Assembly: GCA_029168955.1 (NCBI GenBank)
Contig: JAPDOI010001215.1
Coordinates: 144,438-208,437, forward strand
Length of the DNA: 64,000 nucleotides
Direction: 5' to 3'
Source: Aplectana chamaeleonis
Taxonomy: Eukaryota > Nematoda > Chromadorea > Rhabditida > Cosmocercidae
Made by a program: the position numbers and the translations under genes. The notes beneath the pieces were generated by a model that worked only from the letters and a program-made list of their open reading frames with translations, was not told the DNA's origin and did no database searches. Of the stretch, positions 36,398 through 46,880 are shown one piece after another; position 1 is the first letter of the stretch, and each line of letters starts with the position of its first letter.

Positions 36398-37383
36398 GCC
36401 TCTTTCACACTTGCCCGACCGACGTCGGACGACTCGTTATCGAATGTGTATTATCTATCTACTATAGTTGTACACGAACGAAATTTTCGAAAAATTTTCG
36501 AAAGATTTTTCCGAATTTTTTCGTTCGTTTTCGTTCATTCGAAAATTCGTCGAACGGAATTTCTTCAAATTTCGTTCGTTCGAAATTTTTTCGAACGAAA
36601 ATTTTTGATTTTCGTTCGTTCGAATTTTTTTTCGAACGAAAAAACTTCGATTTTCGTTCGTTCGAAATTTTTTTGAACGAAATTTTTTCAATTTTCGTTC
36701 GTTCGAAATTTTTTCGAACGAAAATTTTTAGATTTTCGTTCGTTCGAAATTTTTTCGAGCGAAATTTTTTCAATTTTCGTTCGTTCGAAATCCGATTTTT
36801 CGAAATCTTTTCAAAATTCGTTCGTTCGGAATTTTTTCGAACAAATTTCGAAAAAAATTTCGAAATTTTTGACAAATTTCGAAAAAATTTCGAAATTTTC
36901 GACGAGTTTCGAAAAAAATACGAAATTTCGAAAAAAATCGGAATTTTGATTTGTTTTGAATTTCGTTCGTTCGACCTCCAAAATTTCGAAAGTTTTTCGA
37001 AATTCGTTCGTTCGAAATTTTTTCGAACGAAATTTTTTCAATTTTCGTTCGTTCGAAATTTTTTCGAACGAAAATTTTTAGATTTTCGTTCGTTCGAAAT
37101 TTTTTCGAACGAAATTTTTTCATTTTTCGTTCGTTCGAATTTTTTTCGAACGAAATTTTTTCATTTTTCGTTCGTTCGAAATTTTTTCGAACGAAATTTT
37201 TTCATTTTTCGTTCGTTCGAAAAGATTTCGAACGAAAAAATTTCGATTTTCGTTCGTTCGACATTTTTTTCGAAATTGTACAACTATACTATCTACCCTA
37301 CCCTACCCATCTTATCTATCTTAACTTATCAAATTTGATAACGAGTCGTCCGACGTCGGCCGGCAAACTATGAATGAGGCATT
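36398..37383. mobile_element. Second copy of the 150-bp MITE, interrupted
   Basis: The left part (36,398-36,462) and right part (37,289-37,383) together equal the MITE at 35,598-35,747, with the same CCGACGTCGGACGACTCG termini. An 826-bp element is inserted between them at the CTATCTAC of the middle region. Confidence 0.85.
36463..37288. mobile_element. 826-bp element with 8-bp TSD and palindromic array
   Basis: Termini TATAGTTGTAC and GTACAACTATA, flanked by a perfect 8-bp duplication CTATCTAC (36,455-36,462 and 37,289-37,296). The uninterrupted MITE at 35.6 kb has a single CTATCTAC at this place. The interior is an imperfect tandem array with period 41-42 bp made of TTTTCGTTCGTTCGAAAT and TTTTTTCGAACGAAAT, each unit a self-complementary TTCGAA...TTCGAA hairpin. 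Frames of up to 348 codons (rich in F, R, S or in K, N, E, R) arise from the array and are not genes. Confidence 0.85.
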
Positions 37384-37799
37384 AAAGTGAGCGCGGTGAA
37401 CGAGTTGTCCGTCAGACGACCAGCTTGCCTGAAAACCCACTATTTCTGAGACTAGACTCGAGCGAGGCCCCCGTTTTCGAAAAGATGTGGCTAATCGAAA
37501 TGTACATTTGCGCATTCTGACGGATTTAGGTCCATACGAGTGACGAGAATATGGGTTATACTCTCCGCAGCCACCGTGACGATTAGCTTCGAGTTTCCGT
37601 TATCGCCCCTCACTTCTTCCAACTGAGACTTGAGACTACGTGAAGGAACAATGCCAAAGGGTCCGACCCGACAGAAATCTGGGGATGGAGCCCGTTTGAG
37701 CTGGGGTCGGACCCTGCAAATGTCTGAGAAGAAGTTATGAGTATTTTTCAAGCTTCGCATTTTTTGGGAGTTTTAAAAAATTTCTTCGGATTCTGCTCA
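37384..37799. other. No gene seen
   Basis: Sequence without tandem structure. Short frames only, such as 37,491-37,760 on minus, which has no recognisable domain. Confidence 0.4.
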
Positions 37800-38450
37800 A
37801 AACTTGTATGTAGAGGTAATCTAGGGTGCCGAACACGAATCTGGAGTCCGTTTGTCGAGATTCTAAGGTTTACTGTAGGTTACGGTAGGTGCCATGTTAT
37901 TTAGGGGGCAACACCTACCTAACAATTTCGAAAATCGACAAACGGACGTCAAATTCGTATTCTCCTCCCCGAATAACCCCGTATAAAAATTTTGAGTCCA
38001 ATCGAGACTTTAACCAAACTACCGTATACCCACCGTAGTCTACCGAGATCTGCCAAAAATCGATAAACGGACTCCAGATTCGTGTTTAGCACTCCAAATA
38101 ACCCATAGAGAAACATTTAAAGCCATTTCTAATGTAGGGTTCCGGAAGCTCTGAACGAATCAAGTCGAATACTTCAAAAAGTCGGCTAGTAGAACCCAGA
38201 TTCGTGATCAGCGCCCCAAATAATCCCCCTGGAAAAACTTTAAGTCAAATCTGGAACATTTTTTAACGCTTTGAAAGCCTTGTAATTGGTATAAATGAAC
38301 GCCCAACCAAAAATCCGTACAAGTCCAAAACACTATCAGTCCGCACAAAGTTTAGAAAATGTGACTTTACCCAAACCTTGCTCAGGGGGGGGGGTGGTGG
38401 GGCAGTTTTGGGCGCTGAACACGATTTTGAGGTCTGTTTCAGATTTCCCG
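37800..38450. repeat. Decayed tandem and inverted repeats, about 120 bp apart
   Basis: Five related segments: CGAACACGAATCTGGAGTCC near 37,832, AAACGGACGTCAAATTCGT near 37,938, AAACGGACTCCAGATTCGTG near 38,063, GTAGAACCCAGATTCGTG near 38,187 and GCTGAACACGATTTTGAGG near 38,411. Segments two to four are direct repeats about 125 bp apart, each followed by CCCGAATAACCCC-type text and a TTTAA-containing tail. The first and last point the other way. It looks like an old tandem array. No gene. Confidence 0.65.
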
Positions 38451-39042
38451 GAGACTAATGCGATTTTTGGAAGGTACACAAAGCACAAAAAACGGCCTTT
38501 TTAGGCTTTAACTTCTTGGAAGCTGCAGCCCGGGGCGGTATACTGCGCAGTTCTAGCATTGAGCCGCGAGAGATACTAACAATACTAGTCGTTTTCGCGG
38601 ATGCGTTTGACAGTCTAAACACTTCCCTTGTTAGACGAACCCCACTTCCGATTTCGAACTTCGCACCCTCGTTGGTTGCTCCCAGTTATATCGGAATAAA
38701 TGCTCACTTTCATGCTTGAATCTTGGGTGGCCCCAACTAGGTTTGAACCCCTTCGTTACAGGTACTCTTTAGGCATAGACGACCCACCAAAAAGAATCGG
38801 CTTTTCGTGGTGTTTCATATATGTTCTTTGCACAAATTTTACATGTTGTTCTATGCTTCTACATGTTTAGAAGCAAAAACGTGACAAAATGATCATGGAG
38901 CTGCATGCAAAAACCTTTCTTACCCAAGTGGGTCGTCTATTCCGAGACAGTGCCTCGCTACAAACCCACGTAACCGGACAACTCCCATTTCGCAGACACA
39001 CACACGGACAATATTAGAGTGGGATTTAGAATGGAAGAGTAA
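38451..39042. other. No gene seen
   Basis: Contains CTTGGGTGGCCCCAACTAGG at about 38,722, similar to text near 45,650, so a dispersed repeat fragment is present. The frames at 38,295-38,719 have no support. Confidence 0.4.
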
Positions 39043-39177
39043 GGGGCTGAGCAGAGTGCCACCGCGGCGCGGCGCGGCCTGATGATTGAGAGCCGTATTG
39101 ATAGATCGCCGCGATCTATCAATACGGCTCTCCATCATCAGACCGCGCCGCGCCGCGGTGGCACTCTGCTCAGCCCC
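39043..39177. mobile_element. 135-bp perfect-hairpin MITE, TAA target duplication
   Basis: Almost the whole element is one palindrome. The left arm GGGGCTGAGCAGAGTGCC continues through CGCGGCGCGGCGCGG to GATAGATCGC, and the right arm is its complement with three mismatches. The loop is essentially absent (GATCGCCGCGATC centre). TAA stands on both sides (39,040-39,042 and 39,178-39,180). TAA duplication and GGGGC termini fit PIF/Harbinger. It lies about 100 bp upstream of the only gene candidate. Confidence 0.85.
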
Positions 39178-39270
39178 TAAGGTTGAATCAATATAGAGCC
39201 ACGAGCGCGAGTCTTGTCCACGTTAAAGACAATGTTCACGATAAATCTTGCTTTCGAGTTTGCAGTGTGA

Positions 39271-40892
39271 AGCACTACGCTGGCAGATGCTGGAGGGGAT
39301 GGAGTCAAGAAAAGCAGCGAAAACGGGCCGGAAATTGATAAAAACGGCCGCGAAGTGAAGATTTCGTAAGCCCAGTACGCCTACTTAGCCCGCCTCGCCC
39401 CCGTTCTGACGACCCTGTGCGCCGCTGACGTTTTGGATGGCAAATTGCCAAGCAGCTCCGCCACGTACAGTCTGATCTATTCGCGCACATTCCGCCATTG
39501 GCATGCGCTTGCGGAAGCCAGCAAGGCGCGTAAGCTCGTCCGCGCTCTGAACCTATACGTACGTTAGAAACCGTTGTTTTAGTTTAATCTAGGTGATTTT
39601 CTTTGCTGTTTCTTCATTACTCGTTCACTCACGACCAAGTACCCCATTTTTGAGTCGTACCCGATTGTAATATTTATCGCAATCACTGCCTTTACAGGAT
39701 TTTTTTATCAAAAGTGATGGCACCCTGCCCGCAACGGAACGTGCCCGCATGCAAAACGCTCTTCGCCGCGCGCGGCGTACCGTGAAACTGCGAGAGGACA
39801 GTGCATGAGTACAACGAAAAGTCATAATTACAGCCCACTATGTCACACTAAAATACGACTATTGTATTGCAGAGGCCCGAGGCGCTTATGAAAACTGCTA
39901 TGCAATTCGATGGAGACTACGAAGTAAGCCACAGATGATTTACAAGATTTTGTGTAATCTGTACACAACTATTGATTTTTCAGAACTTGCCAGGAGATCT
40001 TCCACTAGCTATACCACCCGATGCACCACCCCCACCACCATGGCAGCGTTTGCCGTCACCACATGGGCAAAACGCACAACCACCTCCAGGGCAAGCACCA
40101 TCGGCAGCACCTCAACCTCCTGGACCGTCGACGCCATCGAAAGCAACTCCTCAAATGAAAACCACGCCAGCAAAACCAGGCGCGGTCCTGCCACCAAAGC
40201 CGGTTGCGGTGCTGCCACATAAGCCGGGGGCGACGCCGCCTCCAAAGCCGGGAGTGGTTCTCCCTCCAAAGCCAAGCTCCGTGTTCAAACCCGTGACACC
40301 CGTCGCCAAGGCTGCACCAATCCCTGTTATGCCACCAAACCAAGTCAAACCAGTTGCGTGCACATCTCCTTTCAAAACGCCACCTACTCAAGCTGCGCCT
40401 CCTTTCAAACCGGCAACAACACCACTTGCACCACCGCCCAAAGTCGCACAATCAGCATTGGCACCACCTCTAAAAACGACACCCCCACCACCGAATGCGC
40501 AACCGCCTAAACTTGTAGTAAAACCAAATGTACCTCTATTAAAATCAAAGCCAGCTCCAGTTGTGTCTCCATTCAAACCCAATGCAGCTCCATGTGCGCC
40601 TCCGTTTAAGACCCCGCCGACTACGTCACCGGCAGTAGCTACGGCACAGAAAACTCAGACACCCCAAACGCCTGATAACCAGAAGTCAGTAGTAAATACG
40701 GCAAAAATATTCAAAGTGCCAAAGGATCAGGTCAGGCAATTAAGTTGAAGAATTCCGAGGTGGACAGACTAAATTTCAGAGTTTTAGAAAGCTGTCGCAA
40801 ACCCATGGGCTAAGAACTATGACACTCTGCTTCCATTACCGCCTTCGAATGAAGTATTCTCGAAGCACACTACTGCGACAAAAACGAAGTAA
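39271..40892 (+). CDS. Multi-exon proline-rich protein, function unknown
   Basis: Proposed exons: 39,271-39,558, 39,698-39,781, 39,873-39,923, 39,984-40,730 and 40,788-40,892. The last three join cleanly with phase-0 introns of 60 and 57 bp (gaa/GTAAGC...TTTTTCAG, cag/GTCAGG...GTTTTAG) and encode MKTAMQFDGDYE, then a 249-residue segment rich in PPKPG, PPFKP and KTPP repeats, then KAVANPWAKNYDTLLPLPPS and a basic tail ending KTK. Exon 1 is open except for one TAA at 39,367-39,369 and reads helical (SKARKLVRALNLY). The exon 2 donor is weak. If exon 2 is read on, it stops at 39,808, and 39,888 could instead start a separate gene after an acceptor at 39,872. The low-complexity proline/lysine composition suggests a disordered protein or protein-interaction region. 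No family is recognised. The 5' end is unresolved. Confidence 0.55.
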
Positions 40893-40989
40893 CAATTATT
40901 AACCAAAGAGCGATATGATTTTGAGATTATCGTTTCCAACTAGATATTCTGCTTTGTACTAAACGATCCATCTATGACATAAAGGATAG

Positions 40990-41229
40990 CGGTGTGCGCT
41001 TGGGGTTCGTTTGCCTATCAAGGGCAGCTTATATGCTCACAGACATGCTCAGGAATTTCTGAATAATGCTTATCAGACACCCACTTGGCGCGACGTGATT
41101 ACAGACGCCGCACACAATCTCACGCCTAGTGGTATTTTGGCACTGGGCGAGGTGGTAATGCAGTTTTCGTCGTTGCGAAGGATTTTAGGGTTATTCTTCC
41201 CAATCTGGGACGAAGATTTTCCAACATAA
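40990..41229 (+). CDS. Possible exon or short frame downstream of the gene
   Basis: An 80-codon open stretch ending at TAA 41,227-41,229, with a protein-like composition (NNAYQTPTWRDVITDAAHNL, then EVVMQFSSLRRILGLFFPIW). There is no evident acceptor or start other than TTG. It begins about 100 bp after the stop of the proline-rich gene. It could be the last exon of an alternative transcript, part of the 3' UTR, or chance. No family is recognised. Confidence 0.2.
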   Translation, partial: RCALGVRLPIKGSLYAHRHAQEFLNNAYQTPTWRDVITDAAHNLTPSGILALGEVVMQFSSLRRILGLFFPIWDEDFPT

Positions 41230-41359
41230 GATTCGGAAACACTCGAAGTGACGAAAACATTCACGTTTATACACTTTTTTCCATTTATGCTATTGTATCA
41301 TTTTATTTTGCCTCTTTTTTACTAAGCTATAACTTCTAAATGGTGCGTATGACCCATAT

Positions 41360-43835
41360 CAGGGCTGTGCGTAACTGAATTTTGTAATTCCGTAAATCGT
41401 AAATCGTAATTTTTGAAATTCCTCGTAATTCGTAAGTCGTAATTCGTAAATCGTAACTGATAATGAGTATTAGGCTCCTATCAGACTTCGTCGAAAAACC
41501 TGCTGAGTCCCACTGAGTCCGACTGAGTCCGGGGTGGAAAAACCTGCTGAGTCCCACTGAGTCCGACTGAGTCCGAATGAGTCCGGGGTGGAAAAACCTG
41601 CTGAGTCCCACTGAGTCCGGTTGCCCCCAGCGCCAACCAACTCCTCTGCGAAACACGCAATTGATAGTGACGATTATCACCTCAGCTGTGAATCGGAACG
41701 TGTTTGGTGGTTGATTTTTCTTGTTTTCAACAAGTCTGAATCTGATTTCCGTATCAGCAGCAGGTGGGGCAGAGCGCAGACGGCGAGAGTCGAGATACGG
41801 CGGGACTAGGCAGGTCGCAGTCGGCCGAAAAAAATGCACCCAAATCACGTGAAAAACACCTATATCGACCGGGTGGGGTGAGGATGACTTCGGTGGGACT
41901 CAGTCGGACTCAGTCGGTGCATTGGCCCCGCCCCTGTACGCATGAGAAATATCAGTATCGACCGGGGGGATTGCGGTGGGCATCAGACGGTCGCAGTCGG
42001 ACTCAGTGGGTTGATTTTTTTGCACCCGTTTTCCACGAATTCGATGCGTATCGACCGGGTGGGACTCAGTAGATCCACCGACTATGACGGGGGCCTTAAG
42101 CCCACACATGACCCAAACCTCATTCGATGGGGAAACACCGTAGCATTTCAGTGATGAGGTGTTTCCATATCGAAGGAGGGTGGAGGTTGGGTTTCAAAGT
42201 GACATTTTTAGAGCAGCACTTGAATAAATATTCAGTACACATACGTGGGATAGGAACGACTTTAATAGGGAAAATGGAAACTCTAAGTTTATTTAAGTAC
42301 CACCCCTGTGCCAGGTTTCGCCCAACTTTTGAATACGAAAGCATAGGGAGTCATCGCTCTACCAAACACAGTTCAGTTGATGCCAAGGAGGGCAACACTG
42401 TGATTAGAAAAAATTTACGCTTGGATAGTTTTAGCCTTAACCTATCGAGGAAGGATGCTCGAATAGGGTGGCCATCCCAAAGGGGATATACATTTACCAA
42501 ACCACTTTTTCACGCAGAAAACGAGTACGCTCTATATTTGTAAAGCATTGCTCTGAACGGGATTATAAGCGTTCCTCCCCATAAGCGTAAGTTTGTTGAG
42601 ATGGAGACGGCGGTCTGAGTGGTGAAGGTTGTTTAGGATTCTGAAATGCAAAAGGGTGAGGGCTCCCTCTAAATCTGCGCTTTCAAAAATTAGGTTCTTC
42701 ATCTTCTTTTCTTTTGCGGTCAGAATTTGCTCCTCATTATTAAAACATTTGAAAACTTCCTTGAAAAAGTGGGAGACTCTGCAGCCACAAAAATGTTTCA
42801 AACCAAATTTTGAAATTACCACCTCTCCTCTCGAAGCCTCTAGAGATAGACGTCAAAGTTTATTTTGGGAGTCCCCGTAAAAATCTTCGTCGAATAATGT
42901 TTTCAGGTTGGAAAAATAATTTCCCGATTCTCCGGCAGATTTGAATTCTCGAAGTCCCACTTTTTTGCTTGTATCTTTTTAACCGCTAAAGATGGATGCG
43001 TGGGGAAGGTTGTTTTTGAAATCTCCGTAAAATTCTGCAATGAAGTGTATATTGGGTTCCAACCTTTATTTGCTCCATGAGCCAGCCAGGCCCTTATAGC
43101 CGAGCCGCATATTGACTGTCTATTTATATCGGAATGGAATTGCTGTCCGCAGTTGCAGACAACCGCTTTAGAAGTTTACAGAAAGCTAGAAGATAGTGGT
43201 GCTGGGACGAATACCAATCATGTCAGGACCTCGCGGTCACAGCATGATTCCGTTTGCAGTAAGTGTTGCAACAGCGGTTGTATGCAACTGCGGACCGAAA
43301 ATTTGATCCGATATAGACCGCAGCTCCACAAAAGGTCTGCGACTCTGGTGTTCATCATGTGACAAGAGCATTCCATGTAAGTAAATAGCTGTGAAGCTAC
43401 CGACCTGGCTCGGCTTGGGGCAAGGAAAGGTTGGAACCAAATAATAAGTTTGGGTCCGTCAGAGTGAGAAGGGGAGCGATTGATCATTCCTAAAGCTCGT
43501 TATCAACAATTATAGTTCTCCATGACTGACCTACTGCTCACTTTAACCGGCAAGAATACGGGTTCACCGAAAATTGAAATTTTGAATAGTAATCAAATAT
43601 TAGGAGTGTTTTAAATTCTAAAGCGTTGAAGTTGTGTTGTATTGAAAGCGTAAATCTATATTTGTACAAGACCGCAGATTTGCATTGCTCATTTACTCGC
43701 GTTTTCACGCTTTATTACAATTTGTTACGATTCGTTACGATTTTGGTCCCAAATTTCGTAAAGTGTAAAAAATTTGCCAAAAACGCCCGTAATTCGTAAA
43801 TCGTAAACCGTAATCCGTAATTACGCAAAGCCCTG
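41360..43835. mobile_element. 2.48-kb hAT-like non-autonomous element
   Basis: Termini CAGGGCTGTGCGTAA and the complement of CAGGGCTTTGCGTAA, flanked by ACCCATAT (41,352-41,359) and ATCCATAT (43,836-43,843), an 8-bp duplication with one mismatch. CAGGG ends with an 8-bp duplication are hallmarks of hAT elements. Both subterminal regions carry many copies of CGTAAATCGTAA-type text (41,390-41,455 and 43,720-43,820), which resemble repeated transposase binding sites. A Harbinger-like MITE is nested at 41,473-42,095. The largest interior frame (42,127-42,543) does not look like a hAT transposase, so the element is non-autonomous. Confidence 0.8.
41473..42095. mobile_element. Harbinger-like MITE, TTA target duplication
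   Basis: Opposite-orientation relative of the element at 35,024-35,482. The left end is GGCTCCTATCAGACTTCG, the right end is GACTATGACGGGGGCC, and TTA lies on both sides (41,470-41,472 and 42,096-42,098). It contains three tandem copies of GGTGGAAAAACCTGCTGAG-type text and GACTGAGTCC repeats at 41,490-41,620, absent or single in the other member. Inserted within the left subterminal repeat region of the hAT-like element. Confidence 0.85.
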
Positions 43836-43994
43836 ATCCATATACTTGAATCTGGATGTTTTTATTTCCTTTTTTGAGGCTCAATTCTCTCGCTTGTTAC
43901 GTAGAAAATGTAATCCATCGTTCGTTTGGCTTGTCCTCATAAATTGTTTATTTAGTGTGCTACCATTCGCCCAGCTCGTAGAGAAATCATCAAT

Positions 43995-45233
43995 AAATTT
44001 CTGAAAGTTGGGCTCCGCAGAAGAGGTCAAGGATTTGGCATTGCTCTAAAATGTAGTGAAATTGTTCTATCAGATTTCGCTATCAAACTGATTTCCTAAA
44101 TGTAGTGAAATTGTTGAATTGATTTGGCTGTTGTTGGTATATGCAGATAACATAATCATTAAATGTAGTGAAATTGTTGCAAACGGATTTGGCAGGAGCT
44201 CTATGAATTATCACAGTCAAATCACGCGTCAGAAGGTCCTCTGGCGAGCAAATAAAGACAAAAACAAAAAAACTACTTCTTAATTACTGCTGAACGAAAT
44301 GTCGCCTTATGAGCTAGAAATAAGGTTTTCGAATGTTAATCTGCCTTTTCAGTGTAGCTCCCACTAAGGTACCAGACCTTCCCTCTTCCCGCACCGAATA
44401 GATAAAAATCATGAAAACGAAATCTAACGCAGTTTATTAGCTACTTAAGCTATGTCTTCGTGTCCTCAACGCTTTCACGATTCACATTGTATGGAAACGT
44501 TTTTGCTGCTAAGTTTATTCTTGTTCTTATTTGATTCAATAAGCGCTCCAAGAAAAACCCCTTCTGACGCGTGATTTGACTCTGATAATTCATAGAGCTC
44601 CTGCCAAATCTGTTTGCAACAACTCTGGCAAATCGGGGGACTCTCCCGCAGAAATTTCGTGAGCGGGTCTGCCGCCTAACACCCAGCGGGAGAGTCACTA
44701 ATAAAAAAAGTGGGCGTCGCTCGGTTCGGGACTCCCGCTGAGGAAAAACGGTTCTGCGGGAGAGTCCCCCGATTTGCCTGCTGTGTCTGTGTGTATGTTG
44801 TAGCGTCGATTGTCTCTGCGTCTCGTCTAGTTAGGCATTGTCTTTCGCTGAGGGTCTGGATTCTCATCGTTCGGCTGCTCGATAGGAGTCTCCCGCCGTG
44901 CCTTTAGCTAGTGTCCCGATCGCAATAGTGACGTCATAACGAGCGTCGCAATGCTGCACTCCCGCTGACCCTTGCCGTATGACTCCGCGTAGGTCTGTGC
45001 TCCTTTTCTCCTATCGGGAGTCCTACGCGGAGTGTCCCCCGATTTGCCAGAGAATTTCACTACATTTAATGATTATGTAATCTGCATATACCAACAACAG
45101 CCAAATCTATTCAACAATTTCACTACATTTAGGAAATCAGTCTGATAGCGAAATCTAATAGAACAATTTCACTACATTTTAGAGCAATGCCAAATCCTTG
45201 ACCTTTTCTGCGGAGCCCAACTTTCAGAAATTT
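43995..45233. mobile_element. Foldback element E2, 247-bp arms, with nested insert
   Basis: Left arm 43,995-44,241. The right arm 44,558-45,233 is split by a 430-bp insertion at 44,623-45,052. Ends AAATTTCTGAAAGTTGGGC. The left arm has GATTTGGC at 44,032, 44,121 and 44,186, three TGTAGTGAAATTGTT copies between them, and AAATCACGCG at the inner end, the same order as in E1 and E3. The loop of about 316 bp is non-coding. Confidence 0.88.
44623..45052. mobile_element. 430-bp CTCTG-ended TIR element, 2-bp AA duplication
   Basis: Termini CTCTGGCAAATCGGGGGACTC and complement (GGGGGACTC against GTGTCCCCC), flanked by AA on both sides. The intact left arm of E2 supplies the uninterrupted sequence GCAACAATTTCAC, which confirms a 2-bp duplication. 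The interior has GGGAGTC and CGGGAGAGTC repeats. The ORFs are serine/arginine-rich by composition. The 741-bp element at 55,393 shares the CTCTG(G/C)C ends and duplication length. Confidence 0.85.
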
Positions 45234-45915
45234 CACAACTTTTTACAAGGGTTTCCCTTCTACAACATCGTCAATCTCTAAAAGTCAAGTTGTTGTTTTT
45301 TTTTTGAGAACATAGTGGTAGAAATGAAGAAACAACCGCTCCGCTGCTAAGACTGCAAGATAATAGTTGCAACGCGGCTTCCTACAAATAAGATGCAAAG
45401 CATATACTTTTTGAATTTGAAAGTCGAAAAAATCAAGAAATGAGTTTCAAAATGACCCAATTGTACAGGGTCTAGGCACTATCCTAGACGGGGGGGCACC
45501 CACCATTCAAGACAGAAATGAAATGAACCGCCAGTTGGTGAGGCTACCAGTCGAAGTATTTCCGTAGAGCTCTAATAAAAACAATGTTTGATAGCGCAGT
45601 ATCAGGCCTCTTTTATCAGAGTTTTTCATCATTTCTATGAGTAAATCTTGGGTGGCCCCACCACGTCTAGGATAGACCCAGGGACAGCGGCTCTAGTCAA
45701 ACTTCACCGGTTCATGCTGATATGGCTCGTCTGCGCCAGCCCATATGTCTGATTCGGAACAAGAACGATAGTTAAAGGCATCGTACGCGCAGAAAGCCGT
45801 ATATTTTTCATGTTTTTGCGTAGCTTGGCCCCTCTAGTGAGCGAAAATGTTGAAGGGGCCCATGAAAAACCTTCATTTCTAAAGAAAAGTCAATCGGAAC
45901 ACATTGTAAATACGA
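45234..45915. repeat. Spacer with one small inverted pair, no gene
   Basis: GGGTCTAGGCACTATCCTAG at about 45,468 and ACGTCTAGGATAGACCC at about 45,665 form an inverted pair enclosing about 200 bp, each next to a GGGTGGCCCC or GGGGGGGCACCC stretch. It could be a small TIR element. The remainder shows nothing. Confidence 0.45.
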
Positions 45916-46621
45916 ATTATCTAACTGTTTTGCTTTGGTACGGATTAGTATGATTTGGAAATTAAGCATTTGTGAGAAACTCGTTAAAAGAAGTGAAATG
46001 TCTTATGCTACTGATTTGGCATGGGAATAAACTCGAAAGAAGCGCTAAAAACTCAGTGAAATGATTCATCGTTGATTTGGCTGTGCACTTGTTTACTAAA
46101 CAACAAAAATTGAGTGTGACATTGAAAAACCAAATCACGCACTTGTTACTGAGCATTTATGTATTCGTGTGACAGCAGTTCTCTTAGTTGACGACATTCG
46201 CATAAACACATTACGTGATGTTATTTCCACTTTCATTAAATGATAGTCAATCGGAAGCGAACGCGTAAAATAATTTAGTAATGCTTGAAAATCAATATTT
46301 CTGAATGACTGAGGTGAGAGACACAACATAATTTTGCAAGGACCTGAGACTTGTTAACCTAAACTGCAAGCGTTAGGTTGATTTCAGAAGAGATGTGCGT
46401 GATTTGGCTTTTCAATGTCACACTCAATTTTTGTTGTTTAGTAAACAAGTGCACAGCCAAATCAACGATGAATCATTTCACTGAGTTTTTAGCTCTTCTT
46501 TCGAGTTTATTCCCATGCCAAATCAGTAGCATAAGACATTTCACTTCTTTTAACGAGTTTCTCACAAATGTCACATTTCCAAATCATACTAATCCGTAGC
46601 GAAGCAAAACAGTTAGATAAT
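45916..46621. mobile_element. Foldback element E3
   Basis: Inverted arms of about 226 bp (45,916-46,141 and 46,394-46,621) with ends ATTATCTAACTGTTTTGC. GATTTGG(C) stands at 45,952, 46,013 and 46,074, spaced by exactly 61 bp, with GTGAAAT between them and AAATCACGC at the inner end. The 250-bp loop is non-coding. E4 at 53,624-54,246 is an inverted copy of this element. Confidence 0.88.
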
Positions 46622-46880
46622 TTCACTTTATTTTAGAGAAGGTTTCCTTTTAAAGGCACATTACACCCTCAGATATTACCTTTCAAATGTTCATGCAGTT
46701 GTGTAGTAGAACCCTCTTGCATAACACTTGCCCACCCCTTCTAGCACCACCACAGTTCCCCTTTTTCATGCACCCCTTTTTCATGGTTTCCGAACCCAAT
46801 AACGACTAGATGAACGGATGAATCACAACCGCGTTTTCGATTTTCACTCCCTTGCCGGTCCTCCCAGTTGGGTCAAACAC
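46622..46880. repeat. Flank segment linking E3 to Satellite C
   Basis: GGCACATTACACCCTCAGAT through CCGGTCCTCCCAGTTGGGTC. The same segment in inverse order lies between the satellite and E4 at 53,090-53,600, where it is split by a 293-bp insertion. It contains a TTTTAAAGGCACA terminus of the TTAA type. Non-coding. Confidence 0.8.

Noticed and set aside
36292..37338. 348-residue F/R/S-rich frame and overlapping K/N/E/R-rich frames
   Set aside because: They arise from the TTCGTTCG/TTCGAACG palindromic array and run across two mobile-element borders.
42127..42543. 138-residue frame as hAT transposase
   Set aside because: No hAT catalytic or dimerisation motif is visible, and the frame is too short.
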